From: Comamonas odontotermitis
GTDB taxonomy: Bacteria; Pseudomonadota; Gammaproteobacteria; Burkholderiales; Burkholderiaceae_C
Assembly: GCF_020080045.1 (NCBI RefSeq)
Contig: NZ_CP083451.1
Coordinates: forward strand, 4,141,001 to 4,205,000
Length of the DNA: 64,000 nucleotides
Reading direction: 5' to 3'
Below the pieces are notes generated by a model. That model worked only from the letters and a program-made list of their open reading frames with translations, did no database searches and was not told the origin of the DNA. Of this stretch, positions 8,961 through 18,485 are shown in pieces. Within the stretch, counting starts at the first letter, position 1. The number at the start of each line of letters is the position of its first letter. The position numbers were made by a program, and so were the translations under genes.

Positions 8961-9650
8961 TCAGTCATACACCTTGCACAGCTTGCGGATGTGCGGGTCG
9001 CGGATAGGCACGCGCTTTTCGCGGCGCACATCGGTCATCACGCAGGCGTTGGCCGTTGCATCGCTGATGCCGCCCACCACCACCCGGTAGCGGAAGTTCT
9101 GCTGGGTGATGGCCTTGCCGGGCGCCGGAGGTGTGTAGAGGTGGTATTCCCAGCTGCAGCAACTGGCCCGGCCCGATTCCACGTAGTAGCCGGGAATCCT
9201 CAGAAACTCGGCGTAACCGCCATCAAAGAACAGGTACACGCTCTTGCGGTCTGCGGTGGGCTTGTAGATGGAGCCCTGGCAATTGGGCCCGGCTCCGCAG
9301 TTGGTGCCCGTCACTTCCAGCACCCAGTTGCCGTCACCCTCCAGGTCGCGCAACCTGGCCATGCGCCAGCTCTCCGGCAAGGCGTCCGGCGTCAGCGCCG
9401 TACGGAAGCTGTCGCTGCCCTTGGGCTTGATGGAGAGCACGAAGGTGGAAGATCCGTCGTCCTGGCCTGCGTCGGCATCCCCGGTGGTAGCGCCATCGGT
9501 ATCGCACCGGGTCTGCATCAGCCGCATCTGCGAGCCATCCTTGTTGTACTGGGTCTGCGACTGGCTTTCACACGCCGCATGCGCAGCAGGCAAGCCCGTC
9601 ATCACGAGGCCAAGACACAGCAGTTGAAGCAATCTGAAAAAAGCCAGCAC
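8961..9650 (-). CDS. secreted hypothetical protein
   Basis: A 229-residue protein of unknown function. GTG at 9650 is preferred because GGAGGAG lies about eight bases upstream and it gives a clean signal peptide (LAFFRLLQLLCLGLVMTG, cleaved near AAHA). The mature protein is cysteine-containing (two CC/C pairs) with DLEGDGNWVLEV, reminiscent of beta-propeller or integrin-like calcium loops, but too short to call. A second small secreted protein follows 58 bp downstream, so the two may be co-transcribed. Confidence 0.65.
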   Translation of the reverse strand: MLAFFRLLQLLCLGLVMTGLPAAHAACESQSQTQYNKDGSQMRLMQTRCDTDGATTGDADAGQDDGSSTFVLSIKPKGSDSFRTALTPDALPESWRMARLRDLEGDGNWVLEVTGTNCGAGPNCQGSIYKPTADRKSVYLFFDGGYAEFLRIPGYYVESGRASCCSWEYHLYTPPAPGKAITQQNFRYRVVVGGISDATANACVMTDVRREKRVPIRDPHIRKLCKVYD

Positions 9651-9748
9651 GGCGCGTTCTCCTCCAAAAAGACCCGTTTTGCACGCTGGCACGTACCTGC
9701 CAGCCTCTCCAAAGCGCACATTTTTCATCGCCTTTTCTGGTGCAAGGC

Positions 9749-9777
9749 GAAAAAAGCCCGGCGTTCAGGGCCGGGCT
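9749..9777 (-). terminator. intrinsic terminator of the ribonucleotide reductase gene
   Basis: On the minus strand AGCCCGGC pairs with GCCGGGCT across a 7-base loop and runs into TTTTTT, 31 bp after the nrdJ stop. Confidence 0.9.
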
Positions 9778-9807
9778 CGGTGTGCAGCATGGCTTGCCAA
9801 TGCTTGA

Positions 9808-12267
9808 TCAGCCGCAGGAGCCTACTGCGCCGCAGGAGGTGCAGTACTCGCAGCCATCCTTGCGGATCACGGCATGCGCGCCACATTCAGCACACTTCTT
9901 GCCAGCCATGGTCTGCATGCCGGTGGTCACCACAGGCGCTGCGGCCACTGGCGTCCAGGTGGTGTTGGTCACGCCGGGCAGGTTCTGCTGGCGGCGGCGC
10001 TCCAGAATCTGCTGCACCGCATAGGCGATGGCAGCCACCTCGGAGTCATGCCACATCGGCACATGGGTGCCGTCGGCCTTCTGGTAGGTGCCCAGGCGCA
10101 CAGGGCCACGGTCCCAGGCAACCTTGCGCATATCGCCCAGCGCGCGCTCGAGGAAGCCGCCGCGCGCCGCCAGCGACAGCAGGCGCATGCTCGAGGTGAT
10201 CCATTGCTGCGATTCGCCGCTTTGGCCCACGGGCATGAAGAACTCGACCGCGCGCTCAACCATGCTCTTGCCGTCTGCACTTGGCACTGGCAGGAAGGAG
10301 ACGATGATGTAGAGGCGCTGCTGGCCTTCCTGCGTCCAGTATTCCACCTTGTCGGCCACGGCGGACAGCTCGCCTTCCGGACGGCGCTCGATCACGACCT
10401 TCATCGGGTCAGCGATGGCGGCAACTGGTGCCACAGCTTCTGCGGCAGGCGCTTCCGCCTTGGGCGCGGGCGTGGTTTCCAGCACCGCACCCAGAATGCT
10501 GTTGGGGCGATAGGTGGCCAGGCCCTTCAGATTGGCACGCCATGCCTGCAGGTACAGGTTCTTGAAGTCTTCGTACGGGTAGTCGGCAGGAATGTTCACC
10601 GTCTTGGAGATGGCAGTGTCCACATAGGGTTGCACGGTTTCCATCATCGCCAGATGTTCTGTGGCGGACATTTCCAGCGCCGAGACGAAGTACGAGGGCA
10701 GGTTGTTCACATCGCCGCCCAGCTCGCGATACAGGCGCCAGCTGTGGTCTTCCACCTGGTACTGGCTCTTGGTGCCGTCGGCTTCGCGCTTGTTGCGGGT
10801 GTATGTCCACGAGAATGGCGGCTCGATGCCGTTCGAGGCATTGTCTGCAAAGGCCAGCGAGACCGTGCCTGTGGGCGCGATCGACAGCAGGTGGCTGTTG
10901 CGGATGCCGTGCTTCTTGATGTCTTCCTGGATGTCCTTGGGCAGGCGGCTGGCGAAGGTGCCCTTGCCCAGATACCCCTTGGCATCGAACTTGGGGAAGG
11001 CGCCCTTTTCCTTGGCCAGCTCGACCGAGGCACGGTAGGCCGAATCGCGCATGCACTCGGCAATGCGACGAGCCATGTCACGGCCTTCCTGGTCGGAGTA
11101 GCGCAGCGTCAGCATGGCCAGGGTGTTGCCCATGCCGGTAAAGCCCACGCCGATGCGACGCTTGGCAGCAGACTCCTCGCGTTGCTGCTCCAGCGGCCAG
11201 AAGGTCACATCCAGCACGTTGTCGAGCGCGCGCACCTGCGTGGCCACCACCTGCTGGAAATACTCAAAATCAAAGCTGGGCAGCCCGCCGAAACCAAAGG
11301 GGTTGCGCACGAAGTTGGTCAGGATGATCGGGCCCAGATCGCAGCAGCCGTACGAGGGCAGCGGCTGCTCGCCGCAGGGGTTGGTGGCGGCAATGCGCTC
11401 CACATAGCGCAGGTTGTTGTCGTCGTTGATATGGTCAAGGAACAGGATGCCCGGCTCTGCGAAATCGTAGGTGGACGTCATGATCGTGTCCCACATGTCG
11501 CGGGCACGCACGGTCTTGTAGATCCACTTGCCGTCCTCGCGCTGCGCGGCGCCTTCCGCACGCAGCTTGGCATTGGGGCGGCCGCTGTGTACCAGTTGCC
11601 AGTCGGTATCGTCCACCACGGCCTGCATGAAGGCGTCGGGCACGCCGACCGAGACGTTGAAGTTGTTCCAGCGGCCCTGCGTGCGCTTGGCGGTGATGAA
11701 CTCCATCACATCGGGGTGGTCGATGCGCAGCACGCCCATCTGCGCGCCACGGCGGGCGCCCGCCGATTCCACGGTCGAGCAGCTCTGGTCGAACACGTTG
11801 ATGTAGCTGCAGGGGCCAGACGCCATCGAGGCGGTGCCCTTCACTTCCGCGCCACGGGGGCGGATGCGCGAGAAATCGTAGCCCACGCCACCGCCTCGGC
11901 GCATGGTTTCGGCCGCTTCACGCAATGCTTCATAGATACCGGGGTAGCCTTCGTCATCAAACCCCTGGATGCAGTCGCCCACGGGCTGCACAAAGCAGTT
12001 GATGAGAGTGGCCTGGATGTCCGTGCCCGCCGCCGACATGATGCGGCCCGCGCCAATGGCACCAGCCTGCAGGTTGGCGGCAAACTTGGCTTCCCATTCG
12101 GCGCGGATGTCTTTCTTCTCGACCGAAGCGAGCGCGCGCGCCACACGGGCGTACAGGTCATCAATCGTCGACTCATCGCCCTTGAAGTATTTTTCTTTCA
12201 GCACATCCATGCTGATGGCCTGGGGGGCCAGCGCCTGGTGCGGCTGGGTGATGTTGTCGCGCTTCAT
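9808..12267 (-). CDS. nrdJ: adenosylcobalamin-dependent (class II) ribonucleotide reductase
   Basis: An 819-residue class II ribonucleotide reductase, which makes deoxyribonucleotides with a B12-generated thiyl radical and works with or without oxygen. Visible: RGGGVGYDFSRIRPRG (about residue 120), the NPCGEQPLP loop carrying an active-site cysteine, GTVSLAFADNASNGIEP in the barrel, and a C-terminal cysteine cluster (CAECGAH...CEYCTSCG) that serves redox relay or zinc binding. ATG at 12267 has GAGGAA upstream; the longer frame to 12315 lacks support. A roughly 350 nt leader with several hairpins and a terminator precedes it, implying RNA-level control. Confidence 0.93.
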   Translation of the reverse strand: MKRDNITQPHQALAPQAISMDVLKEKYFKGDESTIDDLYARVARALASVEKKDIRAEWEAKFAANLQAGAIGAGRIMSAAGTDIQATLINCFVQPVGDCIQGFDDEGYPGIYEALREAAETMRRGGGVGYDFSRIRPRGAEVKGTASMASGPCSYINVFDQSCSTVESAGARRGAQMGVLRIDHPDVMEFITAKRTQGRWNNFNVSVGVPDAFMQAVVDDTDWQLVHSGRPNAKLRAEGAAQREDGKWIYKTVRARDMWDTIMTSTYDFAEPGILFLDHINDDNNLRYVERIAATNPCGEQPLPSYGCCDLGPIILTNFVRNPFGFGGLPSFDFEYFQQVVATQVRALDNVLDVTFWPLEQQREESAAKRRIGVGFTGMGNTLAMLTLRYSDQEGRDMARRIAECMRDSAYRASVELAKEKGAFPKFDAKGYLGKGTFASRLPKDIQEDIKKHGIRNSHLLSIAPTGTVSLAFADNASNGIEPPFSWTYTRNKREADGTKSQYQVEDHSWRLYRELGGDVNNLPSYFVSALEMSATEHLAMMETVQPYVDTAISKTVNIPADYPYEDFKNLYLQAWRANLKGLATYRPNSILGAVLETTPAPKAEAPAAEAVAPVAAIADPMKVVIERRPEGELSAVADKVEYWTQEGQQRLYIIVSFLPVPSADGKSMVERAVEFFMPVGQSGESQQWITSSMRLLSLAARGGFLERALGDMRKVAWDRGPVRLGTYQKADGTHVPMWHDSEVAAIAYAVQQILERRRQQNLPGVTNTTWTPVAAAPVVTTGMQTMAGKKCAECGAHAVIRKDGCEYCTSCGAVGSCG

Positions 12268-12620
12268 GTTGTATTTCCTCAAAAAATCGGTACTGCGATG
12301 GCAAGCGTGCAGCATGCCTGCCCAAAAAACAGGCGCACCTCTGCGGGCCGCACCTGTTTTTCAGACAAATTCCCCGCAACCATGGGCACCATTGCGCCGG
12401 GCGCTGGTCAACGCGTGGATGAGGGGAATTTTTATGGAATCGATCAGCCGATACAAACTTCATCGCGTTTGCTCGGCACACTCCAATCTAACGTCAAAAG
12501 CCGGGCTTGAAAACCGCGAAGACCACCACTGTTGTGTGGCCGCAGCCTGGCACCCGGCTTGTCGCAAAAGCGGCCCAAAGCCCTCTGCGGAGCACCCCGG
12601 CAAGGGGTACAGGCGTTATT
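12268..12620 (-). promoter_or_regulatory. structured 5' leader of nrdJ, candidate cis-regulatory RNA
   Basis: The gap between nrdJ and purU is 579 bp with no credible gene. On the nrdJ side three paired segments line up: 12498-12505 with 12553-12560 (AAGCCGGG/CCCGGCTT), 12367-12375 with 12423-12431 (AAATTCCCC/GGGGAATTT), and the terminator-like stem at 12324-12361. A GC-rich block at 12535-12605 can form further stems. I see no canonical B12 box. A conserved nrdJ RNA motif upstream of class II reductases has been described from comparative genomics; whether this is a member needs a covariance-model search. Confidence 0.5.
12324..12361 (-). terminator. terminator-like hairpin in the nrdJ leader (attenuator candidate)
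   Basis: Read on the minus strand, AAAACAGG pairs with CCTGTTTT, with a small TGCG/CGCA hairpin in the loop, and T residues follow. It stands 57 bp upstream of the nrdJ start, inside the transcribed leader, so it would stop transcription before the gene unless an alternative fold wins. Confidence 0.6.
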
Positions 12621-12846
12621 GTAGTTTGCTTCTTAGCTATCATTTTTGCAATTCCACCAAAACCACAAGATGCTTGATTTTGTTGGTATTTTTCGTTTCT
12701 CACGCAACTGAAGAGCAAAGAAACGCTATGATTTTTAACTATTGATTTAACACTCATTTACATCCACCCGGTTAATTTCTACCTTGGTAAAAATGGATGC
12801 CTGAGTTTCCCGGGTTAGCCCTTAGTCCTGCGACAATGGCGGACTT

Positions 12847-13695
12847 ATGACCAACGCTTACATCCTCACGCTTTCCTGCCCTGATCGCACCGGCATCGTG
12901 CATGCCGTGTCTGGATTTCTGCTGGAGCAAGGCGGCAATATCGAAGAGGCCGCGCAGTTCAACGACCATGCCACGGGCCTGTTCTTCATGCGTGTGCGCT
13001 TTGCCTGCGCCAATACCGACTACGACACGCTGCGCGGCGCCCTGACGGAGTTTGCCAAGCCACTGGACATGAAGCTGCGGCTGTATTCGGCCAGCGAGCC
13101 CATGCGCACGGTCATTTTCGTCAGCCGCGAAGGCCATTGCCTCAATGACCTGCTGTTCCGCTGGAAGTCGGGCCTGCTGCCCATCGACATCCGCGCCATC
13201 ATCAGCAACCACCGCGACTTCTACCAGCTCGCGGCCAGCTACAACATTCCCTTCCACCACCTGCCGATGTCCAAGGACAACAAGGCCGAGGTGGAGGCCA
13301 AGCAGTTCGAGATCATCAAGGCCGAGTCGGCCGATCTCGTGGTGCTGGCGCGCTACATGCAGATCCTGTCGGACGACCTGTGCCGCAAGCTCTCGGGCCG
13401 CGCCATCAATATCCACCACAGCTTCCTGCCCAGCTTCAAGGGCGCGCGACCCTACTACCAGGCACACGAGCGCGGCGTGAAACTGATCGGCGCCACCGCC
13501 CACTATGTAACGGCCGACCTCGACGAAGGCCCGATCATCGAGCAGGATGTGGCCCGCGTGGACCATTCGCGCACCGTCGAAGACCTCACCACCATCGGCC
13601 GCGATACCGAAAGCCAGGTGCTGGCCCGCGCCGTGAAGTGGCACAGCGAACACCGGGTGCTGATGAACGGCCACAAGACCGTGGTCTTCCGCTGA
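12847..13695 (+). CDS. purU: formyltetrahydrofolate deformylase
   Basis: A 282-residue enzyme that hydrolyses 10-formyl-THF to THF and formate, supplying formate for the PurT route and balancing one-carbon pools. An N-terminal ACT domain (about residues 5-80) precedes the formyl-transferase-like domain (about 85-280). The catalytic set is present: N188 and H190 in NIHHSFLPSF and D226 in TADLDEGPI. Length matches E. coli PurU (280). Divergent from nrdJ; a strong terminator follows. Confidence 0.95.
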   Translation: MTNAYILTLSCPDRTGIVHAVSGFLLEQGGNIEEAAQFNDHATGLFFMRVRFACANTDYDTLRGALTEFAKPLDMKLRLYSASEPMRTVIFVSREGHCLNDLLFRWKSGLLPIDIRAIISNHRDFYQLAASYNIPFHHLPMSKDNKAEVEAKQFEIIKAESADLVVLARYMQILSDDLCRKLSGRAINIHHSFLPSFKGARPYYQAHERGVKLIGATAHYVTADLDEGPIIEQDVARVDHSRTVEDLTTIGRDTESQVLARAVKWHSEHRVLMNGHKTVVFR

Positions 13696-13712
13696 TTTGC
13701 AGCCTTCTCCAG

Positions 13713-13742
13713 AAAAGCCAGCAGCACCCTGCTGGCTTTTTT
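13713..13742 (+). terminator. intrinsic terminator of purU
   Basis: AAAAGCCAGCAG, loop CACC, CTGCTGGCTTTTTT; 18 bp after the purU stop. Confidence 0.93.
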
Positions 13743-13948
13743 GCATGGAGGCCTGCCCTGCCACCGTCCCTGCAGCTTCGACAAAACCACGCCGACGCGT
13801 TGGCTGGCGATTTGCAGCAACGCAAAAAAGAAGTCGCACTCAATTTGTCGCATTGTTATACTTGGTTCACAATTTGACGCATTTGGGCAAAATCCCGTAA
13901 CAGCCTCATCTGCGCCACCAGCCATCCATTTCTTCGGAAAGCGCAGCC

Positions 13949-16900
13949 GTGAAGCCACTTTATCGACAACCGATATGGGGATTTTTTCTACTTTGCGCCT
14001 TGTGCCTGGTGCCGCTCACGCGGCTCTGGGCTGCCCCGCCGCAGGTAGCCTCAGTACCTGCTGGCGGCTCTATCAACATCGACATATCGGGGCTTGACGG
14101 CCCGGACAACTTTGGTTTTGGCGAAGGTGTGGTGGCCCCGCCCAACCAGCCCGTCGCCCCGCAGCATGGCACGGCAGTGGTCGGCCCCGATATCAATGGC
14201 CAGCAGTTTGTGACGTATAGCCATGACGGCTCGGCCACGTCCTCCGATACCTTCACGTTGGAAGACCCGCAAGGGGTCTGGCTGGTTTTCAACATCACCA
14301 TCACTGCCTCCGGCTCTGCCATCACCATCACCCCAGGCAGCCTGGCATTGAAAACAGGCATGGCTGCCAGTACGACGTTCGCGGCCATCGGGGGCACGGA
14401 ACCCTACAGTTATGTGGTGAGCTCTGGCGCATTGCCCACAGGGTTGACTTTGTCTCCAGGTGGTCAACTGTCCGGCACGCCCGCCGTGCGTGGCAACTAC
14501 AGCTTTACAGTGAGAGCAACAGACAACCAGACAGTCAGCGGCACGAAATCCTACGCCGGCGCCCTGGGCAACCCTGACCTGTCGATTACGCCTGCAACGA
14601 TTCATCTCGCCACCGGAATGCCTGCCTCTGCCCAGGTACCCGTTCCTGGCGGGGTAACTCCATTGGCGCTTTCATTGCAGCCAGGCAGCACGATGCCGCA
14701 GGGCCTGTTGCTTTCAACAAACGGCAGCATCACCGGAACACCTACTGCGCCGGGTAGCTACACCGTGCAATTGCTGGTCAGCGACGCCTCAGTGGATCCT
14801 GTCTATCCCCTTATCGATTACAGCGAAATACACACGCTGACCATCGAGGTGGCCAATGCCACCGTGCCTGGTGCGCCGGTCATCGGCACGGCAATCGGTG
14901 GCAACGGCGCGGCCCAGATCGCCTTCACTCCGCCCGCTTCCAATGGCGGCAGCGCCATCCTGTCCTACACCGCCACCTGCGGGTCGGCCAGCCAGACAGG
15001 CACTGCATCGCCAATTGAAGTGACGGGCCTCACCAACGGTGTCACTTATACGTGCTCCGTCACGGCCACCAATGCCGTCGGGCCCAGTGCAGATTCTGGC
15101 AGCGTTTCCGTGATGCCCAAGGGCGCCCCGCAGGCCCCCTCGCTGACTGCCGTTCAGCCTGCCGATTCTTCAGCGACCTTGACGTTCAGCGCTCCTTCGT
15201 CTGATGGCGGCGATCCCATTACCGGTTACACGGCAGTGTGCGATCCAGGGACCATTTCCCAAAACGGAACGCTGTCCAGCATCACGGTGACCGGGTTGAG
15301 CAATGGCGCCACCTACAGCTGTGTGGTGTTGGCCACCAACTCTCTGGGCAGCACACCATCGAACGCGCTGAGTGTGACGCCCAGAACCATGCCCGCAGCC
15401 CCCACCATCACCAGTGCGGATCCGCTCAACGGAAAAGCATCGATTGTGTTCTCAGCACCTGCCAGCAACGGCGGCGCTCCCATCAGCGACTACCGGGTCA
15501 GTTGCAGTGGCGGCTTGACTGTGACCGGGCCAGGCTCACCGATCGAAGTGGGCGGAATGGCAAATGGCACCGCCTATACCTGCACGGTTGCTGCACGGAA
15601 TGCGGCAGGCTTTGGCGCCGAATCTGCACTCGCATCAGTCACGCCATTTGGCCCGCCTGGGGCACCCACGATCTCCGGCGCAACGCCGGGAAATACGCAG
15701 GCAACCGTGACATTCACCCCTCCTGTGGCTGACGGAGGCCGCCCCGTCTCAGGCTACACCGCCAGCTGCAGCGCTGCGAGCGCCCCCACCCGTACACAAA
15801 ACGGCACCAGCTCGCCACTGGTGGTGACAGGCATGACCAACGGCACTGCCTATGCTTGCACCGTGACCGCCAGCAATCTTGCAGGCTCCGGCACGCCATC
15901 TGCGGTGGTCAACGTGACTCCCGGCCTGGTGCCCGATGCGCCAACGATCGGCCTCGCCACCCGAGGCAACGGGCAAATCCTGGTGGACTTCACGCCCGCC
16001 GCCCCCAATGGCCTTGCCGTGATCGACTTCACCGCCACCTGCCTGCCGGGCCCTGTGCCCGTCACCGCCGCCACGGGTCCCATCACGGTTCCAGGCCTGA
16101 CCAATGGCACGGCCTATAGCTGCTCCGTCACCGCGCGCAATGCCATCGGCTCCAGCCAGCCTTCTGCCTCGGTCACCGCCACCCCGGCCACCCTTCCTGG
16201 CGCGCCATCCATTACGGCGATTTCGACAGGAAATGCAGAGCTGACCCTCTCCTTTGCGCCTCCAGCGTCTGACGGCGGCAGCGCCATCACGGCCTATAGC
16301 GCATCGTGCGGTGCCGGTACCACGACGGTCAGTGGCACCAGTTCGCCCTTGAAGGTCACGGGGCTGACGAATGGCACCACCTACAGCTGCACGGTTAGCG
16401 CCACCAATGAGGTAGGCCCCGGCCCAGCCTCTGCCGCGCAAACCGGTATTCCCAGCGCCAAGAGCTATTCCGCACCGTCGCCCAGCGGGACGGGCGTCAT
16501 CACGGCCACGCTCAGCGGTGGTGGCGCTGGCTGCGGATTCGACACGAGCCGCTATCTGCCAGCATCCGAGATGACCACTCCCTTGGCAGGTATCCGCTTC
16601 CCCCACGGTCTGTTTGACTTCAAGACGACGGGCTGCGAGGTCGGGTCGACCATCACCATCGAGCTGGCCTATCCGTCGGCCATTCCCGCCGGCGCGCAGT
16701 ACTGGAAATATGGCCCGCAGCCTGGCAAGGCGCCATCGTGGTACGTGTATCCAGCCACTGTGGGAACCAATACCATCACCTACACGGTGACGGACGGACA
16801 GACCGGCGACGATGATCTGGCTGCCAATGGCTCCATCGCCGATCCCGGCGGGTTTGGGGTCGCCGAGGCCAGCGCAGGCGCCGTGCCCGTCCCCAGCCAG

Positions 16901-17008
16901 TCGGAAGGAATGCTGGCCCTGCTCGCGCTGCTGCTGGCCGCGCTGGCCTGGCAACAGGCACCGCGCCGCAGCCGCGGTTCTGCACACAACAAGCAATGGG
17001 AGCACTGA
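13949..17008 (+). CDS. surface protein with Ig-like and FN3 repeats, choice-of-anchor U and IPTL-CTERM-type tail
   Basis: A 1019-residue exported protein. Signal peptide at 1-29; N-terminal beta domain to about 120; two putative-Ig (He_PIG) modules (about 125-300) with GALPTGLTLSPGGQLSGTP and its second copy; six FN3-like repeats of about 90 residues (about 305-850), each opening with GAPxI and containing two cysteines (SYTATC ... YTCSVTA), which suggests intra-repeat disulphides; a choice-of-anchor U-like domain (about 880-985); and a C-terminal VPVPS motif, hydrophobic helix and RR tail (about 990-1010), a variant of the IPTL-CTERM sorting signal. The start is a GTG with GGAAAG upstream. 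It is followed one base later by a DUF6916 gene, so the two are probably translationally linked. Confidence 0.85.
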   Translation: MKPLYRQPIWGFFLLCALCLVPLTRLWAAPPQVASVPAGGSINIDISGLDGPDNFGFGEGVVAPPNQPVAPQHGTAVVGPDINGQQFVTYSHDGSATSSDTFTLEDPQGVWLVFNITITASGSAITITPGSLALKTGMAASTTFAAIGGTEPYSYVVSSGALPTGLTLSPGGQLSGTPAVRGNYSFTVRATDNQTVSGTKSYAGALGNPDLSITPATIHLATGMPASAQVPVPGGVTPLALSLQPGSTMPQGLLLSTNGSITGTPTAPGSYTVQLLVSDASVDPVYPLIDYSEIHTLTIEVANATVPGAPVIGTAIGGNGAAQIAFTPPASNGGSAILSYTATCGSASQTGTASPIEVTGLTNGVTYTCSVTATNAVGPSADSGSVSVMPKGAPQAPSLTAVQPADSSATLTFSAPSSDGGDPITGYTAVCDPGTISQNGTLSSITVTGLSNGATYSCVVLATNSLGSTPSNALSVTPRTMPAAPTITSADPLNGKASIVFSAPASNGGAPISDYRVSCSGGLTVTGPGSPIEVGGMANGTAYTCTVAARNAAGFGAESALASVTPFGPPGAPTISGATPGNTQATVTFTPPVADGGRPVSGYTASCSAASAPTRTQNGTSSPLVVTGMTNGTAYACTVTASNLAGSGTPSAVVNVTPGLVPDAPTIGLATRGNGQILVDFTPAAPNGLAVIDFTATCLPGPVPVTAATGPITVPGLTNGTAYSCSVTARNAIGSSQPSASVTATPATLPGAPSITAISTGNAELTLSFAPPASDGGSAITAYSASCGAGTTTVSGTSSPLKVTGLTNGTTYSCTVSATNEVGPGPASAAQTGIPSAKSYSAPSPSGTGVITATLSGGGAGCGFDTSRYLPASEMTTPLAGIRFPHGLFDFKTTGCEVGSTITIELAYPSAIPAGAQYWKYGPQPGKAPSWYVYPATVGTNTITYTVTDGQTGDDDLAANGSIADPGGFGVAEASAGAVPVPSQSEGMLALLALLLAALAWQQAPRRSRGSAHNKQWEH

Positions 17009-17009
17009 G

Positions 17010-17303
17010 GTGAGATTCTTGACACTGGAAGATTTCCAGCCCCATGTCGGCACGGTATTCGTGGGACAGCTGGCTGACTCCGAAGTGCCTTTCCAGCTGG
17101 TGGAGGTACAGCCGCTGCAATCGTCAGCGGGGGCGCAACTGTACCGCCAGCCGTTTTCCTTGGTGTTTCGCAATGAATCCGCAGTGCTGTTTCCTCAGCA
17201 GACCTATTCCATGCGCCATGCGAGCATGGGCGATCAGGCCATCTTCGTGGTGCCTGTGGCACGCGATGCCACGGGCTTTCTCTACCAGGCCGTTTTCAAC
17301 TAG
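17010..17303 (+). CDS. DUF6916 family protein
   Basis: A 97-residue beta-rich protein that I assign to DUF6916 from its pattern: F-x-x-H-V-G-T-x-F near the start, L-V-E-V in the middle, FSLVFRN, a QQTYSMRHASMGDQAIFV block and the ending GFLYQAVFN. DUF6916 genes often accompany tail-collar (MdpB-like) proteins, as here. GTG at 17010 lies directly after the stop of the FN3 gene, with GGGAG upstream, so it is co-expressed with it. No signal peptide. A second, exported relative sits at 19757. Confidence 0.7.
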   Translation: MRFLTLEDFQPHVGTVFVGQLADSEVPFQLVEVQPLQSSAGAQLYRQPFSLVFRNESAVLFPQQTYSMRHASMGDQAIFVVPVARDATGFLYQAVFN

Positions 17304-17311
17304 GAAAGCGC

Positions 17312-17872
17312 CTAACCTGCCGTTGGCGGTAGCCACTGCATCCGCAGGTGACTGCCAATATCTTCCTGCGCGACGAATCCCAGCCGCTGGTAGAGCCGCA
17401 ATGCACCCGTATTGTCGTGCGCCACATGCAGGCTTACCGAACGCCCGGCCTGTGCCGCCTCATGCATCACCTGGCGCAGCAGCGCCGTGCCCAGACCCTG
17501 TGACTGGTGTGCGCCAAGCAGGCAGATATCCACCACCGTGACGGTGTGTACACCCTCGGCAAGGTACAGACGGCCAATGGATTGGACCATGCCATCTGCG
17601 CTCTTCTGGCACACGATCCACCAGGCGCCGCTCGTACCCGCCTGCACAAAGTGCCGGTGCTGCAGCGCAAACTGGCTCTCCAGAAAAGCGGCTTTGACGG
17701 CGGCAGGCCAGGGCACCGGGGCCAGCTCGGCTTTGCGTGACTGGCTGTAGAGCATCAGCAGCCAGGGTAGGTCTTCATCACAGGCATGCCGCAGTGACAG
17801 GCCCCGCACCGCCCATGCAGCAGGCTGTGGTATCGCGTACCGCGAGCTTGGAAATGATGGTAGCTGCTGCAC
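17312..17872 (-). CDS. GNAT family N-acetyltransferase
   Basis: About 186 residues; GNAT fold with the acetyl-CoA loop GAHQSQGLGTALLRQVM and a C-terminal NTGALRLYQRLGFV strand-helix. Substrate unknown. Start taken at GTG 17872, where GGAAGG lies upstream and which avoids overlap with the preceding tail-collar gene; a longer frame to 17935 is possible. It is the last gene of a minus-strand run with the three tail-collar genes, convergent with the DUF6916 gene, and a GNAT partner for such clusters may modify the collar proteins or a ligand (inference). Confidence 0.8.
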   Translation of the reverse strand: MQQLPSFPSSRYAIPQPAAWAVRGLSLRHACDEDLPWLLMLYSQSRKAELAPVPWPAAVKAAFLESQFALQHRHFVQAGTSGAWWIVCQKSADGMVQSIGRLYLAEGVHTVTVVDICLLGAHQSQGLGTALLRQVMHEAAQAGRSVSLHVAHDNTGALRLYQRLGFVAQEDIGSHLRMQWLPPTAG

Positions 17873-17900
17873 CCCAGCCGCCCTTCCCGCAACTGCGCAG

Positions 17901-18437
17901 TTAACTGAATGAGGGGAACACCCCTTGCAGGGCAATGCAGAAGTTCAAGCCAAGAAAGGGCTGTCGGTTTTCATGGGGTTGAGAGCCGCCTGCAGGCTGA
18001 AGCGCAGTAGGTGCAAGCGGAGTCATCGCCCCAGCCGGAGCAAAGAACTTGGACGAAGCTTGCGACGGCAGGTTCAGCGCAGCATTCGCCTGCGGTGTGG
18101 ACAGGCGCTTGGCAGGATCACCCTGGTTGAAGAACTGCAGGGTGTGGGTATGGTTAGGTATCTCGGTTGACAACAGGGTGACCGCACTGGAGCCAAACGG
18201 CTCGCCAATGGTACGGGATGTCAGACCTGGCCCTTGCCCTTGACTGCATGCAGCGCGCGCCATCAGATTGGGCAACTGGAAGGTGGTTTGCCCATTGCCG
18301 CCATACTGGGTACCCAGCAACGAAAAGAGCGCAGTATTTTGTTGAATAGGCATTGTGGCTCCGCTGCAGAACGCCCAATCCCTGGGTGCAAAGTTGAAGC
18401 CCAAAATCTGGATCTCGCCAATGAATGGTTCAGACAT
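17901..18437 (-). CDS. tail-collar (MdpB-like) protein 1
   Basis: A 178-residue phage Tail Collar domain protein of the bacterial MdpB (microcystin-dependent protein) type. The signature is complete: MSEPFIGEI, GFNFAPRDWAFCSG, IQQNTALFSLLGTQYGGNG, FQLPNL, the HTHT motif, and a C-terminal QPHENRQPFLGLNFCIALQG. The usual GR of the collar motif is replaced by AR (NLMARAA). No signal peptide. One of three tandem paralogues; conserved spacing and orientation suggest duplication within an operon. Confidence 0.85.
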   Translation of the reverse strand: MSEPFIGEIQILGFNFAPRDWAFCSGATMPIQQNTALFSLLGTQYGGNGQTTFQLPNLMARAACSQGQGPGLTSRTIGEPFGSSAVTLLSTEIPNHTHTLQFFNQGDPAKRLSTPQANAALNLPSQASSKFFAPAGAMTPLAPTALQPAGGSQPHENRQPFLGLNFCIALQGVFPSFS

Positions 18438-18485
18438 GGTGTACTACCTCTGAAAGGTCTCTGGTGCGCAACTGGGCACTGCCAC

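Noticed and set aside
9874..12510. Very long open frame (about 878 codons) on the plus strand opposite nrdJ
   Set aside because: It is the mirror of a high-GC gene; the translation is rich in His, Gly and Ala with no domain, and nrdJ has complete motifs.
12268..12620. Canonical cobalamin riboswitch
   Set aside because: The conserved B12 box and the GCCACTG-type core could not be found by eye; only hairpins and a terminator are clear.
14881..16450. CRISPR or tandem DNA repeat in the FN3 gene
   Set aside because: The repeats are protein-level (about 270 bp units) with much DNA divergence and no short direct repeats with spacers.
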